Assembly (NCBI RefSeq): GCF_040802235.1
Contig: NC_133156.1
Span: 189,417,851-189,481,850, forward strand
DNA length: 64,000 nt
Origin: Manis javanica
Lineage: Eukaryota; Chordata; Mammalia; Pholidota; Manidae
Reading direction: 5' to 3'
The first letter of the stretch is position 1; the number at the start of each line of letters is the position of its first letter. Made by a program: the position numbers and the translations under genes. Below, piece after piece: positions 1-12,198 of the stretch. A model generated the notes under the pieces. That model did not search any database. It worked only from the letters and a program-made list of their open reading frames with translations, and had not been told where the DNA came from.

Positions 1-339
1 TCTTTAGATAACTGTCTGTTCAGCAACTCTGCCCATTTTTTAACTGGATTATTTGATTTCTGTTTGTTGAGGTGCATGAGCTCTTTATATATTTTGGATG
101 TCAACCCTTTATCGGATCTTTCATTTATGAATATATTCTCCCATATTGTAGGATACCTTTTTGTTCTATTGGTGGTGTCCTTTGCTGTTCAGAAGCTTTT
201 CAGCTTGTTCATTTTTGCTTTTGTTTCCTTTGCCCAGGGAGATATGTTCATGAAGAAGTTGCTCATGTTTCTGTCCAAGAGATTTTTGCCTATGTTTTTT
301 TCTAAGAGTTTATGGTTTCATGACTTACATTCAAGCACC
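1..339 (-). mobile_element. Younger L1 fragment (ORF2 3' half), cut by the window edge
   Basis: Read in reverse this is L1 ORF2. It matches 50262-50600 nearly base for base (CTCTGCCCATTTTTTAA, GGATGTCAACCCTTTATCGG). Similarity stops near 339, the 5'-truncation point, after which older L1 sequence follows. Confidence 0.85.
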
Positions 340-3300
340 TCCTTTTTTTTAATAGCTTGTAAATGGTATTGCATTTTTAATTTTGGTGTCTATGTGTTTA
401 TTCCTAGTATGCATAAATACAACTAATTTTTATATGATTATCTTATATATCTGCATTCATAAGAGATGCTGGTTTGTCGTTTTCTTTATTTTTTTCTCTG
501 TCTGTTTTTGTCCAGTTTTGTTGTCAGAGTAATACTGGCTTCATAAAGTGAATTGAGAAGTATTCTCTCCTCTTCTATATTCTGGAAGGGATTGTGTAGA
601 ATTGGGCATATTTCTTTTAAACACTTGTTAGAATTTTCTGGCAAAGTGGGCTTGGAGATTTCTATTTTGGAAGTTTTAAATTATAAGTTCAATTTCCTTA
701 ATAGCAAAAAGGTGACTCAAATAATCAATTTAATATTGGATGAGTTGTGGTAGTTTGTATTTTTGGTTCATTTCACTGAAGTTGTCAAGTTTCTGAATAT
801 GGAGCTGTTCTTAGTAATCACATTATTCTTTTAGTGTTGACATAGTCAATAGTGATATCACTGTTTTTTTTTACTTGTATTAGTAACTTGTGTCTTTTCT
901 CTTAGTCATGCTAGAGGTTTATCAAGTTTATTGATTTTTTCACAGAACCACTTCTTTGTTTCATGGATTTTCTCCATTTTTCTATTTTCAATTTCATTGA
1001 TTTATGCTCTTATTTTTATTATTTTCTTCTTTCTGCATTTTTCCCCTTTTTCTAGGTTCTTGAGGTGGGAGTTGATAATTCATTGAGATTCTTCTTCTTC
1101 TATAATGTATGTACTTAGTGCCATAAATTTTCATCTCAGCACTGCTTCAGCTGTATCCAAAACTTTTCATATGTTGTATTTTCATTTGTTGTTGTTTCCA
1201 AATGTTTGGAGATTTTCTGTTACCTTTCAATTATTGATTTCTAATTTGATTCCATCAAGGTCAGGAAACATATTCTGTATGATTTAAATTTTTCTAAATT
1301 TTTTTATCTTTGGTCTATTGCTAAGAAGATGGTCTATCTTGAAGATATTCAGAGACACTTGGAAAAATGTGTTTTCTGCCATTTTTGTGTACAGTGTTCT
1401 ATATATGTCAATTAGATTCTGTTGTTTGATGTTATTGACTTTTCTATATCCTGCTAATTTTTTCTTTAGTTGTTCTATCCATTGTTGAGAAATTACAGTT
1501 GAAGTTGAACTCTCCAACTGTAATTGTGTTTGCCTATATCTCTTTTCAAACTTATCAGTTTTTGCTCCACATATTTGCAGCTCTGCTGTTTGGTGCATAC
1601 ATATTTAAATTTGTTACATCTTCTTGGTGAAATTATCCTTTTATCATTATTAATGCCCATCTCTGTTCCTGGTGATTTTCTTTGTTCTGAAGTCTACTTT
1701 ATCTGGTATTAATATAGGCATTCTTGCTTTTTTTAAGTTAACATTTGCATGGTATATCTTTTTCTATTTTTTTAAACTTTCAGTCTGTCTCTATCATTAC
1801 ATTTGAAGTGAGTTTCTTAAAGACAATATATAGTTGGGTAATGTTTTTAATCCTGCCAATCTCTGTCTTTTAATTGGTGTTTCTAGACCATACTAGACCA
1901 TATTAATTATTAATATATTACAGCCTAAAACCTGCCATTTTTGTTTGTTTGTTTGTTCTCTCTAGTTTTTATGTTTTCTTTTTCCTGACTTTCTGTGGGT
2001 TACTTGAATTTTTTTTTCAGAAACTCATTTTAATTTATAGATTTTTAGTGTATCTCTTTGTTATAGTTTTTTAGTGGTTGCTATATGTATTACATTATAT
2101 ATATATCACTTAGGCTGAGACTTTCTAGTTTTTCATTTGTTTTAAGCATGCTTGTAATTGCTCATTGAAGTGTTTTTATAATGGCTGTCTTAAAATCCTT
2201 GTGAGATAATCCTAACATTTCTGTCTTTTCAGTATCGGCATCTATTGATTGCCTTTTTTCAATCTATTTGAGGTCTTTCTGGCTTATGATATATATGGGT
2301 GGTATTCAGTTGAAACCTGGACATTTTGAGTATTATGTTATAAGGTCTTTAATCTTATTCTGGATCTTACTTAAATCTTTTGTAATAGCTGAATTCTTCT
2401 GATATCACTCTGGCAGAGGAAAGGGGTGGATACTGCCTCATTTTGCCAGCTGAGGGTAGGTGTCTAGGTCTCTTCCTCAGTCTGTACTGACGCCCACCTG
2501 GGATTGTAGGGGAGACACCTTGAAACTGCTGGGTGAGGATGGGAGTTACAGCTCCCCACTAAGCCTTCCCTGTCTGGGAGGGGTAGGATTGACTCATTGC
2601 TTCCCATGTGGCCTCCACTGACACCAAGAGGAGACTGGCTTTGTTATTGTCAAGGTAAGTTCTGATCTCTAACTTTTCTCTGATACCATGATAACATGGA
2701 GTTAGAGGAGAAGTGCTTTATTACTGATTGGCGGGGTGGAAGTCCAGACTCCCTATATAGTGTGCAGTGATATTTGGACATGGCCTCAAGCTGCTCATCC
2801 CAGTAGGGATAAAAGTCCTGGATTACTACTCAGCCTTTGCTTATATCACTGCAGTGGTATGGTCAGGATGTCTTTTTTTAGCATAGCCTGAGTGAAATTC
2901 TAGGCTCTGTACTTGGCATTTGCTGGTGTGGTTGGTAGTGGGGCCATAGTTACTTTCTGTGGTGTTTGGCTGGAATACAGCCATTTTTTATTGCCTGGAA
3001 GATTTTTCTCTTGCTAGGCTGCACCTTCCCTGCTCCTTTAACATGTAGGAGGAGCTTTTCTTTGTCTGAACCTGTTGACATTCCCAGGTTGTTTACTTCT
3101 GGGGTATATAAGGCAAAAAGAAAACCCAAAGAATCATCACCTTGTTGTTTTGAGGTCCCAAGGCCCTACCTGTCTACCTTCTTTCAACTTTTCAGAGCCT
3201 TCTTATGTTTATTTTACGTATAATGTCCAGCATTTTAAGTTATACCTAGAGGGAGAAATAGAGAAAATGACATCTACTCTATTTTTCTGGAAGTGGAAGT

Positions 3301-3420
3301 CCTGAGGGTGATTTTGAAGCTCATAGCTGAGTCCATTGGACTAGGTAACAGTGAGGCCATTCTAGCTCTGAGTTGCAGGGGTCTGTATTTTGGTCCTGGA
3401 CTTGGACTCTTTAGGAGAGA
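340..3420 (-). mobile_element. Old L1M element, ORF2 to 5' region
   Basis: Continues in reverse as a diverged L1: ORF2 text around 500-1700, ORF1-type sequence around 1700-2350, then a GC-richer 2400-3420 stretch of the L1M 5' UTR type. All frames are broken. It acted as target for the younger copy at 1-339. Confidence 0.7.
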
Positions 3421-3840
3421 CTTTGCTGATCATTAGGTGTTCTCTAAATTACTGAATTAAGCACTAAACCAATTGTCATAGGATATGCCATTTTCCCAAA
3501 TTGCTATGATTTTCTATTAAAAGGTGGAAAGCTGTTGCAAATGACATTGTTATCAATCTCCTTAGGCCAAAAACAGGGTGTTAAATTGGGAGTTGGTCCT
3601 CTGTATGGAAAAAACGAGTTCCCTTAAACCAGATGAAGCCTAAACTTAAAGTTGTGAATTCCCTAAGAGAATGGTGACTTAGCCAAAAAACTTTTTTAAG
3701 TCTTTGATTGAAATCTCTCCCTATTTCAACATCCTCAGTTGACATTTATAACTTTTAAATAGATCATAAAAGATGAACTCTGTTTCTGTTTAGAAAGTCC
3801 TAAATAGTACTGCCAGAAGCTCTGTTTATTATTAAAATTC
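3421..3840. other. No recognised feature
   Basis: No open frame, repeat or motif that I can support. Confidence 0.6.
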
Positions 3841-3844
3841 TGAA

Positions 3845-4440
3845 TTTGTATATATATGTAGGGAAGGAAAATTCTCCTCTACCATCTTAGGTTCTTTGGC
3901 TGGAGCTGTGAAATAAACTGGTTAACAGGAGAAGAAGCATTCAAATTGATTTGATGTTGCAAGTTTTATATGGACCTGGTGACTTCATAGAGAGAAGAGA
4001 AAACCCCCAAGGAAAGAGCTAGGTTTGGAGGCTTTTATACGATACAGACAAAAGAACATAAATATAAAGAGAAGTGGCAAGACAAAGGAATGAAACATTG
4101 AACTTTTGGGGTGGCAAACTCTAGGAAAGCAAATATATGGGGGAAACAGAAGGTAGATAAGGGCTAGTTAGTAAGGTTTGTTTGTGAAGACTCTTTTTAG
4201 TGCCATCTCATCTTTTGTGATAAGGTTGATCCTTTAATGGTATGAGAAATTGTTATGAGAAGTGAGTGGGAAACAATCACAAGGGGAATTTATGCTATTT
4301 TTTCAGGTACATAGGAGGACAGCAGAGAACTCATCCTGGGTCCACATTTTCTTAGCTGCCATAGCACACAATAGTCCTTATGCCAGGAGGCACATTGTAC
4401 AGTAACATATTCTGATGTCCTTCATTTATTATTACCCTCA
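3845..4440 (+). repeat. Possible old LTR-type repeat
   Basis: AGGGAAGGAAAATTCTCCTC followed by GGTTCTTTGGCTGGAGCTGT and GAAATAAACTGG resembles an old ERVL/MaLR-class LTR; the end is not clear. Family not resolved. Confidence 0.3.
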
Positions 4441-4588
4441 TTCACTGAGTAAATATAATTAACAATATGATATTCATTTGGAGAGTTAAAACTGGGAAAA
4501 ATAGCATTTTTCTACTAAAAGAAAGAAATTCAGTACCTTTTGTCAATATAAAATAGAAACATAATAGGTACCATCATCTCATTTAATT

Positions 4589-6060
4589 TACTTTTTTTAT
4601 TAAGGCATCATTGATATACAATCTAATGAAGGTTTCACATGAGCAACATTGTGGTTACTAAACTCACCCGTACTTCAAATACCTCACCCCCACCCCATTG
4701 CAGCCACTGGCCATCAGCATAGTAAGATGTTACAGAGTCACTACTTGCCTTCTCTGTGCTATACTGCCTTCCCAGTGACTCACCTACATTGTATGTGCTA
4801 ATCATAATGCCCCTTAATCCCCTTCTCCCTCCTTCCCCAACACCCTTCATCTCCCTGTACCCTTTGGTAGCTGCTAGTCCATTCTTGGAGTCTGTGAGTC
4901 TGCTGCTGTTTTGTTCCTTCAGTTTTGCTTTGTTGTTATACTCCACAAATGAGGGAAATCATTTTTGCACTTGTCTTTCTCCACCTGTCTTATTTCACTG
5001 GGCATAATACCCTCTAGTTCCAACCATGTTGTTGTAAATGGTAAGATTTGTTTTCTTCTTATGGCTGAGTAATATTCCATTGTGTATATGTACCACCTCT
5101 TCTTCATCCATTCATCTATTCATCTACTGATGGACACTTAGGTTGCTTCCCTATCCTGGCTATTGTAAATAGTGCTGTGATAAACATAGGGGTACATATG
5201 TCTTTTTGAATCAGGGATCTTGTTTTCTTTGGGTAAATTCCTAGGAGTGGAATTATTGGGTCAAATAGTATTCCTACTTTTAGTTTCTTAGGGAACTCCA
5301 TACTGCTTTCCACAATGGTTGAACTAATTTACATTCCCACCAACAGTGTAGCAGGGTTCCCTTTCTTCACATCCTCACCAGCATTTGTTGCTCCTTGTTT
5401 TTTCGATATTGGCCACCCTAACTGGTGTGAGGTGACATCTCACTGTTAGGTCCACCTGTTCTAATGTGTTGTTCAGTGCCTCTGTCTCCTTACTATTTTC
5501 TGTCTGGTTGATCTGTCCTTTGAAGTGAGTGGTGTGTTGAAGTCTCCTAAAATGAATGCATTGCATTCTATTTTCCCCTTTAATTCTGTTAGTATTTGTT
5601 TCCCATATGTAGGTGCTCCTGTGTTGGGTGTATAGATATTTATAATGGTTATATCCTCTTGTTGGACTGATCCCTTTATTATTATGTAATGTCCTTGTCT
5701 CTTGTTACTTTCTTTGTTTGGAGTATGTTTTGTCTGATACAAATACTGCAGCTCCTAATTTTTTCTCCCTGTTAGTTGCATGAAATACCTTTTTTCCATC
5801 CCTTCACTTTTAGTCTGTGTAAGTTAAGTCTTTGGATTTGAAGTGAGTCTCTTGTAGGCAGCATATAGATATGTCCCACTGGGTCATGACTTTGCTACTT
5901 TACCCTTTTCTATGAGGTCTTCTCTTTTCCCCAGATGTAGACCATCTGTTGCAGTCTTCTTTTGGGTCTTTCAGGATTAGTTGTATTTGCTGTATTTTCA
6001 TGTTACTTGTGGTTTTGGGAGGAGGTTTCTGTCTCACTTCTCACACTTCCATCTTTTTCC
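4589..6060 (-). mobile_element. L1 with a large internal deletion
   Basis: Reverse reading: 3' UTR from 4589 (TATTAAGGCATCATTGATATAC), ORF2 C-terminus to about 5444, then a jump at ACATCTCACTGTTAGGTCCACCTG to ORF2 5' (endonuclease) sequence, and at 5990-6060 a piece like the L1 5' end (compare 54714-54760). Most of the reverse transcriptase region and ORF1 is missing. Confidence 0.8.
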
Positions 6061-6479
6061 TCTCATATCCTATTTTATCAGCAAGTAGCTTATATATAAA
6101 CTGTATAACATTACAGGTAACTGGTATGATTTTCATTATTTTTAAAATACAAAAAAGTTTCTCTGTCTCTCTAGTCTAGTCATTGATTAGAATGTAAAAA
6201 CTGTCAGTTAAGTGCTCCTTGAAGATCATGACTGTTACGACTGTAGCTTGTGGCAATCTTGAGGAAGTTAAGAATAAGTGAGCTTTGTGTTTTGAAGTAG
6301 GTTGTCTGTTAGGAATCCTATTCTTGGAAAACAGATAAAAATTCAGTATTTGAGACTAAAGTTTTAGAAAACAAAATGGGCTAATCAAGATCAAAGCAGG
6401 AAGAATATACTTTTATGGAAATACCAAATGTTTCATTTAACTCATTCCTGGACTTTTCATGTCAGCCAGTTGCATGGTG

Positions 6480-6700
6480 CTTACTTTTAAATCAACAATA
6501 ATTATTAAATGTCCATTAGGTATCCAAAGCATGGTACAAAGCTGTTAGAGAATATAAAATGTAGGTCCTGCCCTCCTAGTGAAATAGGAGATAGATCCAT
6601 GGATAAGTAAATAAGAATAGCAGTGTAGGTTCAAAGGAGGTAATATGAACCAGCTCAGCTATGATTAGTGGCCAAAGGAGTTAATTATACTAAAAATCTT
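6480..6700 (-). repeat. L2-like fragment
   Basis: ATTAAATGTCCATTAGGTATCC, AGCATGGTACAAAGCTGTTAG and GTAGGTCCTGCCCTCCTAGT in the order of L2 read in reverse. Diverged. Confidence 0.45.
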
Positions 6701-8940
6701 TATGGGAGTTTTGAGGAGGAAGAAGCACTTTGGATTGGAGTTTTATAGAAACACTGATAATCAAGTCTTGAAAAGTAGGAGGAATGTGGAGGTGAAGGAG
6801 AATGGGCATTTCAAGCCTTGAAATTCCTTTTGTTAGTCTTTTTAAAGGAAGCTTCTGGGTAATTTTCATGGATGATCTGAATTGCCCATGACTTGGCATA
6901 CTAGTATCAGCTTAAAACTCTTCTCTGCTCTTCGTTCTTTTCTATTGTTTCCTAAATGGTCAGCAGACTGACATGTCTATGAAGATGGGCAATGGTCGGC
7001 AAATGAAAGAGGATCAGAAAATAAAATCCTCCTGGGAAACTTGACAGTGATTGTGTTTAATTTTACATCTTCACGTGGATCAGTATTGAAATAGACCCTC
7101 CTCACAACATACAATTTACAGCCAATTTAAACCAAATGATTATCCCTCTTCTATCAAGAGTATCACATTTTAAAAAGGGCTGTGGTGCCTACGTGTTGAG
7201 AAGTGAACCAAGGGCATGCAGATTTGTGTCAACTAGAGTCCAACCAAGGGTATTGAAAGAGAAATTGCTCCAGCATGCCTAGTGATCAGCATCTAAGGGA
7301 TGAATATTGGAGATAATCATTTATCATTTGACAATTTCAGTAAAAAGAGTCAGGAAAAAAATAGGCCTGACACCTGGGCAATTAAATTCTTAATAATAAG
7401 TTAGTGGTTACATTCAGCTGTACTGAATGTGTTGAAGGAATACAATAAAGTCCATTTCTACCTAAGTTACAGATTGTAGCTCCCTTTAAGCTATTAAGTT
7501 CAAAGATACAGTTTCCCCCCAGGAAATAAAGCATCCTCCTCGCCTTCCCAGTTCTCCACTCCATGCTGACTGAGTTTTCATTCTAAGCACTTGCTTGAGT
7601 ATTTTGGAGAATCTTCTTCTCAACAGGATGTTGGTATCTGAGAAAAGAAAATTGTTCCTATTTCCAACTCAAAGGTGGCTGTATTTACATAATCTCCTCT
7701 TTCATTTAAATCTTTCTTAATCCTCAAGGATTTAGTAGTTGAAATGCAAAATACATTTTTTTTTTAATAAATGAAAGGAACCCTAAGAGAAAACAAACAG
7801 CACAGAGGAAGAATTTTAACAAATTACTTTTTATTTTTGTGTTTTCTGCCTAAAAGTGTTGCAAGTTTGAGATTTGCTTGTATTTTCCCAATAAAGGGCT
7901 GAAATAAAAATTTGTATGTATATACATAGGAAATGAAGGAATGAGGTCATAATTTAATCTGAAAATATAATAGTTTATATCTTACTTTTGACCCATCTCC
8001 AAATTCAAGATAATTATGTAAAATTTTATTTTTGAGTTTGATAGTTGAGAGGCAGCTGGTCTACATGATCACTCCAACAAATACATTAAATCATGGTTAA
8101 TTATTAGTCCCTAGGTTGCAAGAGCATGGCGAATGTAGATTTTTCCCCCTAGAGTAATGTGCAAGAATTTATTCTCTGTCATGAATGGATTAGTTGAGAT
8201 TTCTTAAAAATTTCTTCCCCAGCAATGTGCTAATTGCCAGAGCTCAGTTCTGCCTTAGAAGACCTGCCGGTAGGTTTGCATTCATTTCTAAACTTAATTG
8301 TTTTTCCATTTAATTGAACCCTATTCTTACTTTAGCTATTTTGGAGAAAGGCATTTTGTTTTTTGCAAACAAAAATACTTAAACCTTAAAGATCCTTGTC
8401 ATTAGATCAATTCCTTAAAAAAAAATAAATGCAAAGTGATTTTTACTAGATAACAAGTTTCTTCCAGTTCTAAAATTCTTCTGTGGACTGTAATTTTATT
8501 TAGTCATTTTCACATTTGCACTATTATCCTTATTTGCATATACTTTTTCTTTATAACAATTTTTTATTCTATGCATGGTAATCTGTGTTTAAGTAATTCT
8601 ACCATGTTTGCATTGTAATCTTAGAGGAAGGTAGTGAAGTAATATGGCCCTTTTCCATTCAAAGTAAGCAAAACTGTCCACTAGTCAACATTATTGGCAA
8701 CACCACCACCAAAGCCACTAGAATCTTAAAATTATCTTTTCTTTGATATTTCTTATTACAAGGTATAAAGGATATATAAAGGATTCAAATTTGTACATTA
8801 GACTTTTTCTTTTTAGAAAAAAAACCCCCAAAACAACTAGCCTGTATAATTTTCCACTAATCTGGTACCTTAGCAATGGGGTCAAAGGATTTCCTTGTAT
8901 TACTAAGCACAGTGTAAGTAGTGGAGAAAAATAATTTATC
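6701..8940. other. Intergenic DNA downstream of MDH1, nothing recognised
   Basis: No coding frame, RNA gene or named repeat that I can support. Confidence 0.6.
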
Positions 8941-8944
8941 TTTT

Positions 8945-9045
8945 ACATACTGAGTGTCAAGCATTATCTAATTTAATTCTACCACAAACCTGTGTGGTAG
9001 GTATCATTAACCTTATGAAAATTCAGATAGCTAATAGTGTCAATA
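8945..9045 (-). repeat. MIR fragment
   Basis: GAGTGTCAAGCATTATCTAA, ATTCTACCACAAACCTGTGT and GGTAGGTATCATTAACC match the MIR 3' half in reverse. Confidence 0.6.
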
Positions 9046-9609
9046 TAGCCCACAATAAGGTACCAGCCATCAATTAGGTGACACTAATGGGAAAATACTT
9101 TAAAGCCTACACAGTCCTGCTGAGTCAGTAACCCTTTTAAGTTCTATCAGAACCAATTGATATTCAGAAATCAAAACATGGATATGTTCTGGTTTTGTTA
9201 ACCCTATTTAAAGCCATAAGATCATAAAGATCATGGGTTCTTGTTCTCATATCAAAGGGACAAATAGGAATGTTTTTCTGTTGCTTTTGTTTTTCATAGA
9301 AAATTCTTAAGCTATTTACAAAAAAGTGTCTTCCAATAGACTTTGTCTCTCATCAACATTCCTTGAGAAATATTGTGGCTGGTTTGATGAAGGTCTTGTT
9401 TAAAAAAGAGCAGGGAGAGGGGAAGGTTAGAGAAAATAAGATGTATTAAATATATATGTAACTATAGGATCCAGAAAACTGCCTCTTTTAAAACTAATCA
9501 GATTCAACAGCATTATTAAAAAATCCACTAAGAATTTATCACACATAATATACTTGCACATGTGTGAAACAACCTACTTAACAAAGTCCAGCAGTGCTGG
9601 CTACATAAA

Positions 9610-9900
9610 ATTGGTATAGCCATTCAATGGAATATTACACAGCTGTTCAAATGAATGAGGCAGCCCTATAGGTACCAGTATAACTCTAAGATACATTATT
9701 GAGGGGAAAATGCAAAGGACAGAACAGTGCATTTAGTCTAATTCATGTACAAAAATGGGAATGATTATAAGCACACACCCACATAATTCATATATATACT
9801 TGGGTTATGCACTGAATACTTCTGTACTAGAGACAGAAACAAAAACAGGTATTAAAGTAGTAGTTAAAAGAGTAAATTTTTCATCATATAGCTCTTCACC
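9610..9900 (+). repeat. Old L1M/HAL1-type 3' end
   Basis: GCCATTCAATGGAATATTAC, ACAGCTGTTCAAATGAATGA, ACTCTAAGATACATTATTGA and the end up to ACAAAAACAGG are typical of an old L1/HAL1 terminus. Confidence 0.65.
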
Positions 9901-11849
9901 TTTTTAAGCTTTTAAAATAAATCTGTTTTTTTTTTTTTCTTCCTGGAAGGATAAAAATAATCTTTTTTTGGAAAAAGATCAATCCTTGGGCAGAGAACGG
10001 GGCTTTTGGTTTTCTTAATGCCATTTTACTGATTTTCTAACATACTATGTATTTTATGCAAAATATTTCACTGGTAGTAGGATTATAGGTATTTTTCTCT
10101 CCTTTATGCTTCCTTGTAATTAAAAAAAAAAACCCTATGCATACATATGTATCTTTTTAAAGCTGCTTCTCACCATATCTTTTCTGTTGTTTAGGAAAAT
10201 TCCCAGGGTATCTGCAGAGGTCAATTCTCTCCTGTTTATTTTGCTCAGATTGTATCTTTTCTAAGTTTTTGAATCTAACTTTACTGGTTTAAAATGTTAT
10301 GTTTTTTGTCCATGTGTCATTTCCTCAAGTTCTAGCAAAATGCTTATTAAAGTTCTGAGCTGATCACAAATTATCACACTTCTTAACAGCAAAATTTTCT
10401 GGGCTTGGACTCTGTTCTTTGAGAGTAGGTTAATAAAATCCTTTGTTCTCCTAGGTAAGGTAACAAGGTGAAGAGCATAAAGAGATAATCATTTTCACAA
10501 TGTGAATATGCAAAAACAAAGAAAGGCATACATGGTTGGTAAGAAATTACATGTTTCTAGAAATAATCTACCAGATTTTTCCAAAATGATTGATTTCACT
10601 TTATGTGATCCCTGATTTTATGAGGTTAATTTACAGAATCAATAGGCCAGTCTACACAAAGGGATTATAAAAGAGGTGAACATGTTTATACTCCCAGTTG
10701 TACCTCCTATGAATTTTATATACTTTATCATATTTTTTAAAATTCTACATGAAGTTACTTTGTCTTCATCCTTCCAATTATTTGCTCTTTAAAGATATGT
10801 TTGACTCATGTTTTCTTTTCTTGCTTGTATCTTAAGTGGAGGTAAGGTAATGACAGAGGCAGGCAACAGGAATAAGATTGTATCGTTTCATCCTTTTCAG
10901 CCTCTGGTCTACCTCTAGTACCCTTTTATTGGCAGATTTTTAATAAGAAGTTGGTAAACAAATATTGTTGTGGAATCCCAGTCCCAGTGTCACAAGCAGA
11001 GAGAGTATGTTTGTAAACGAGAGAGAATTTAGTAAGTGGTACAGTCATAATTCCTTATATAAAATTTTAAGAATTCATATGAAATTGTTTTTATGCAGTT
11101 CACAAAGCCCTTTCACTCACTTGCTTTTTTCTTTTCTACATATGAAATATGAGATGATATAGGTAATTTTAAGTAACAAACCCAACCAAGTATGTTAACA
11201 CGCATGGAGAGCATTATATTAGGCTGATTTCTGACACTGAATGTCTAGTATATACAATGAGTACAAGGATGAAATGATAGAAATTTCCTGTCCTCATGGA
11301 TTTTGGAAATAGAGACAAGTTTTTTTGAACACTGTGTTTCTAATAATATTAGACTAAAGACATTCCCACTAGCATAATTTCTGTGGTATTTACCAGTTGT
11401 GAAATGTAAATTTTTCCTTATCTGCTATACAGGAATACCTCAAGGGAAAACATTACCTTTTTCTTCTATCATGAAAATAATTGTAATTTCATCCGATGTT
11501 ATGAAACTGTTTTAACAGAGCATTATCTGCAACCTATTTAACAGGCAATATTGAAATCAAATTGTCCACAAAGCATGAACTAACCTTTAAGATTTAAAAA
11601 AATGTGTCTAACTGCTTAATGTGGATAATATTTAAAAATATATTCTGGAATAGACTGATTATCACAAGATGGATTTTCTTATTCTATTTACATAAAAGAG
11701 AATTGTGTTTATCTTGTAATATTTTCCATCCTTACTGCCTTTCTCTGGTTTAAAAAAAAATCACAACCCCTTAGGCAAGCTTGGGAACATGCAAAGTTGT
11801 TTTCTGAATAGAAACAAAATATTAGCTAGAAATTAGGGTCTGAGTCATC
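9901..11849. other. Intergenic DNA, nothing recognised
   Basis: AT-rich, with short A or T runs (for example 9928-9939 and 10121-10131). No gene or repeat I can name. Confidence 0.6.
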
Positions 11850-12009
11850 TTCATTTGAATATATATTTTATTTCGAATGCAGCACTTAACAGGCATGACG
11901 ACAAACTGTCACAAATTTGTACCAAGAAGCACACAATCTTTAAAATGTGTTGTTTTTCACAAGTAATTTCACAATTTAAGTATAGCATTATTATTAGCTG
12001 GTACTAGAG
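11850..12009 (-). other. MDH1: MDH1 3' UTR with poly(A) signal
   Basis: Short 3' UTR downstream of the readthrough stop. A canonical AATAAA on the minus strand lies at 11872-11867; cleavage would fall about 10-25 bases further, near 11850. No second strong signal is seen between stop and this site. Confidence 0.75.
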
Positions 12010-12072
12010 TTAAAGACGACATTTAGATTCTTCAGCTTTAGAGCATTTAGTAACATCAAAACGATTGTCTAG
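12010..12072 (-). CDS. MDH1: MDH1x readthrough extension with peroxisomal PTS1 (-CRL)
   Basis: After the UGA stop the frame stays open for 20 codons and reaches TAA at 12012-12010. The last residues are SKCRL; CRL is a C-terminal peroxisomal targeting signal of the PTS1 type. UGA followed by CUA is the known high-readthrough motif, and human MDH1 is known to make a minor peroxisomal form (MDH1x) this way with the same -CRL end. What is seen is the TGA CTA context, the intact short frame and the PTS1; that readthrough occurs in this animal is inferred from conservation. Confidence 0.88.
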   Translation of the reverse strand, partial: LDNRFDVTKCSKAEESKCRL

Positions 12073-12198
12073 TCAGGCAGAAGAAAGAAATTCAAAAGCA
12101 GTTTCTTTTTCTTCTGCCAATTCCTTTGCAGTGAGATCCATCTTCTCACGTGAGAAATCATTAATAGGGAGACCTTCAACAATCTTCCAGGTCTTATT
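12073..12198 (-). CDS. MDH1: MDH1 exon 9 (residues 294-334 and stop)
   Basis: 126 bases: 41 codons from [11 protein letters not shown] to FEFLSSA, then TGA at 12075-12073. Acceptor TTTCAAACAG. The stop is followed by CTA (12072-12070), the context treated in the readthrough entry. The minus-strand reading is the real one; an open plus-strand frame over the same bases is a shadow. Confidence 0.97.
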   Translation of the reverse strand, partial: NKTWKIVEGLPINDFSREKMDLTAKELAEEKETAFEFLSSA

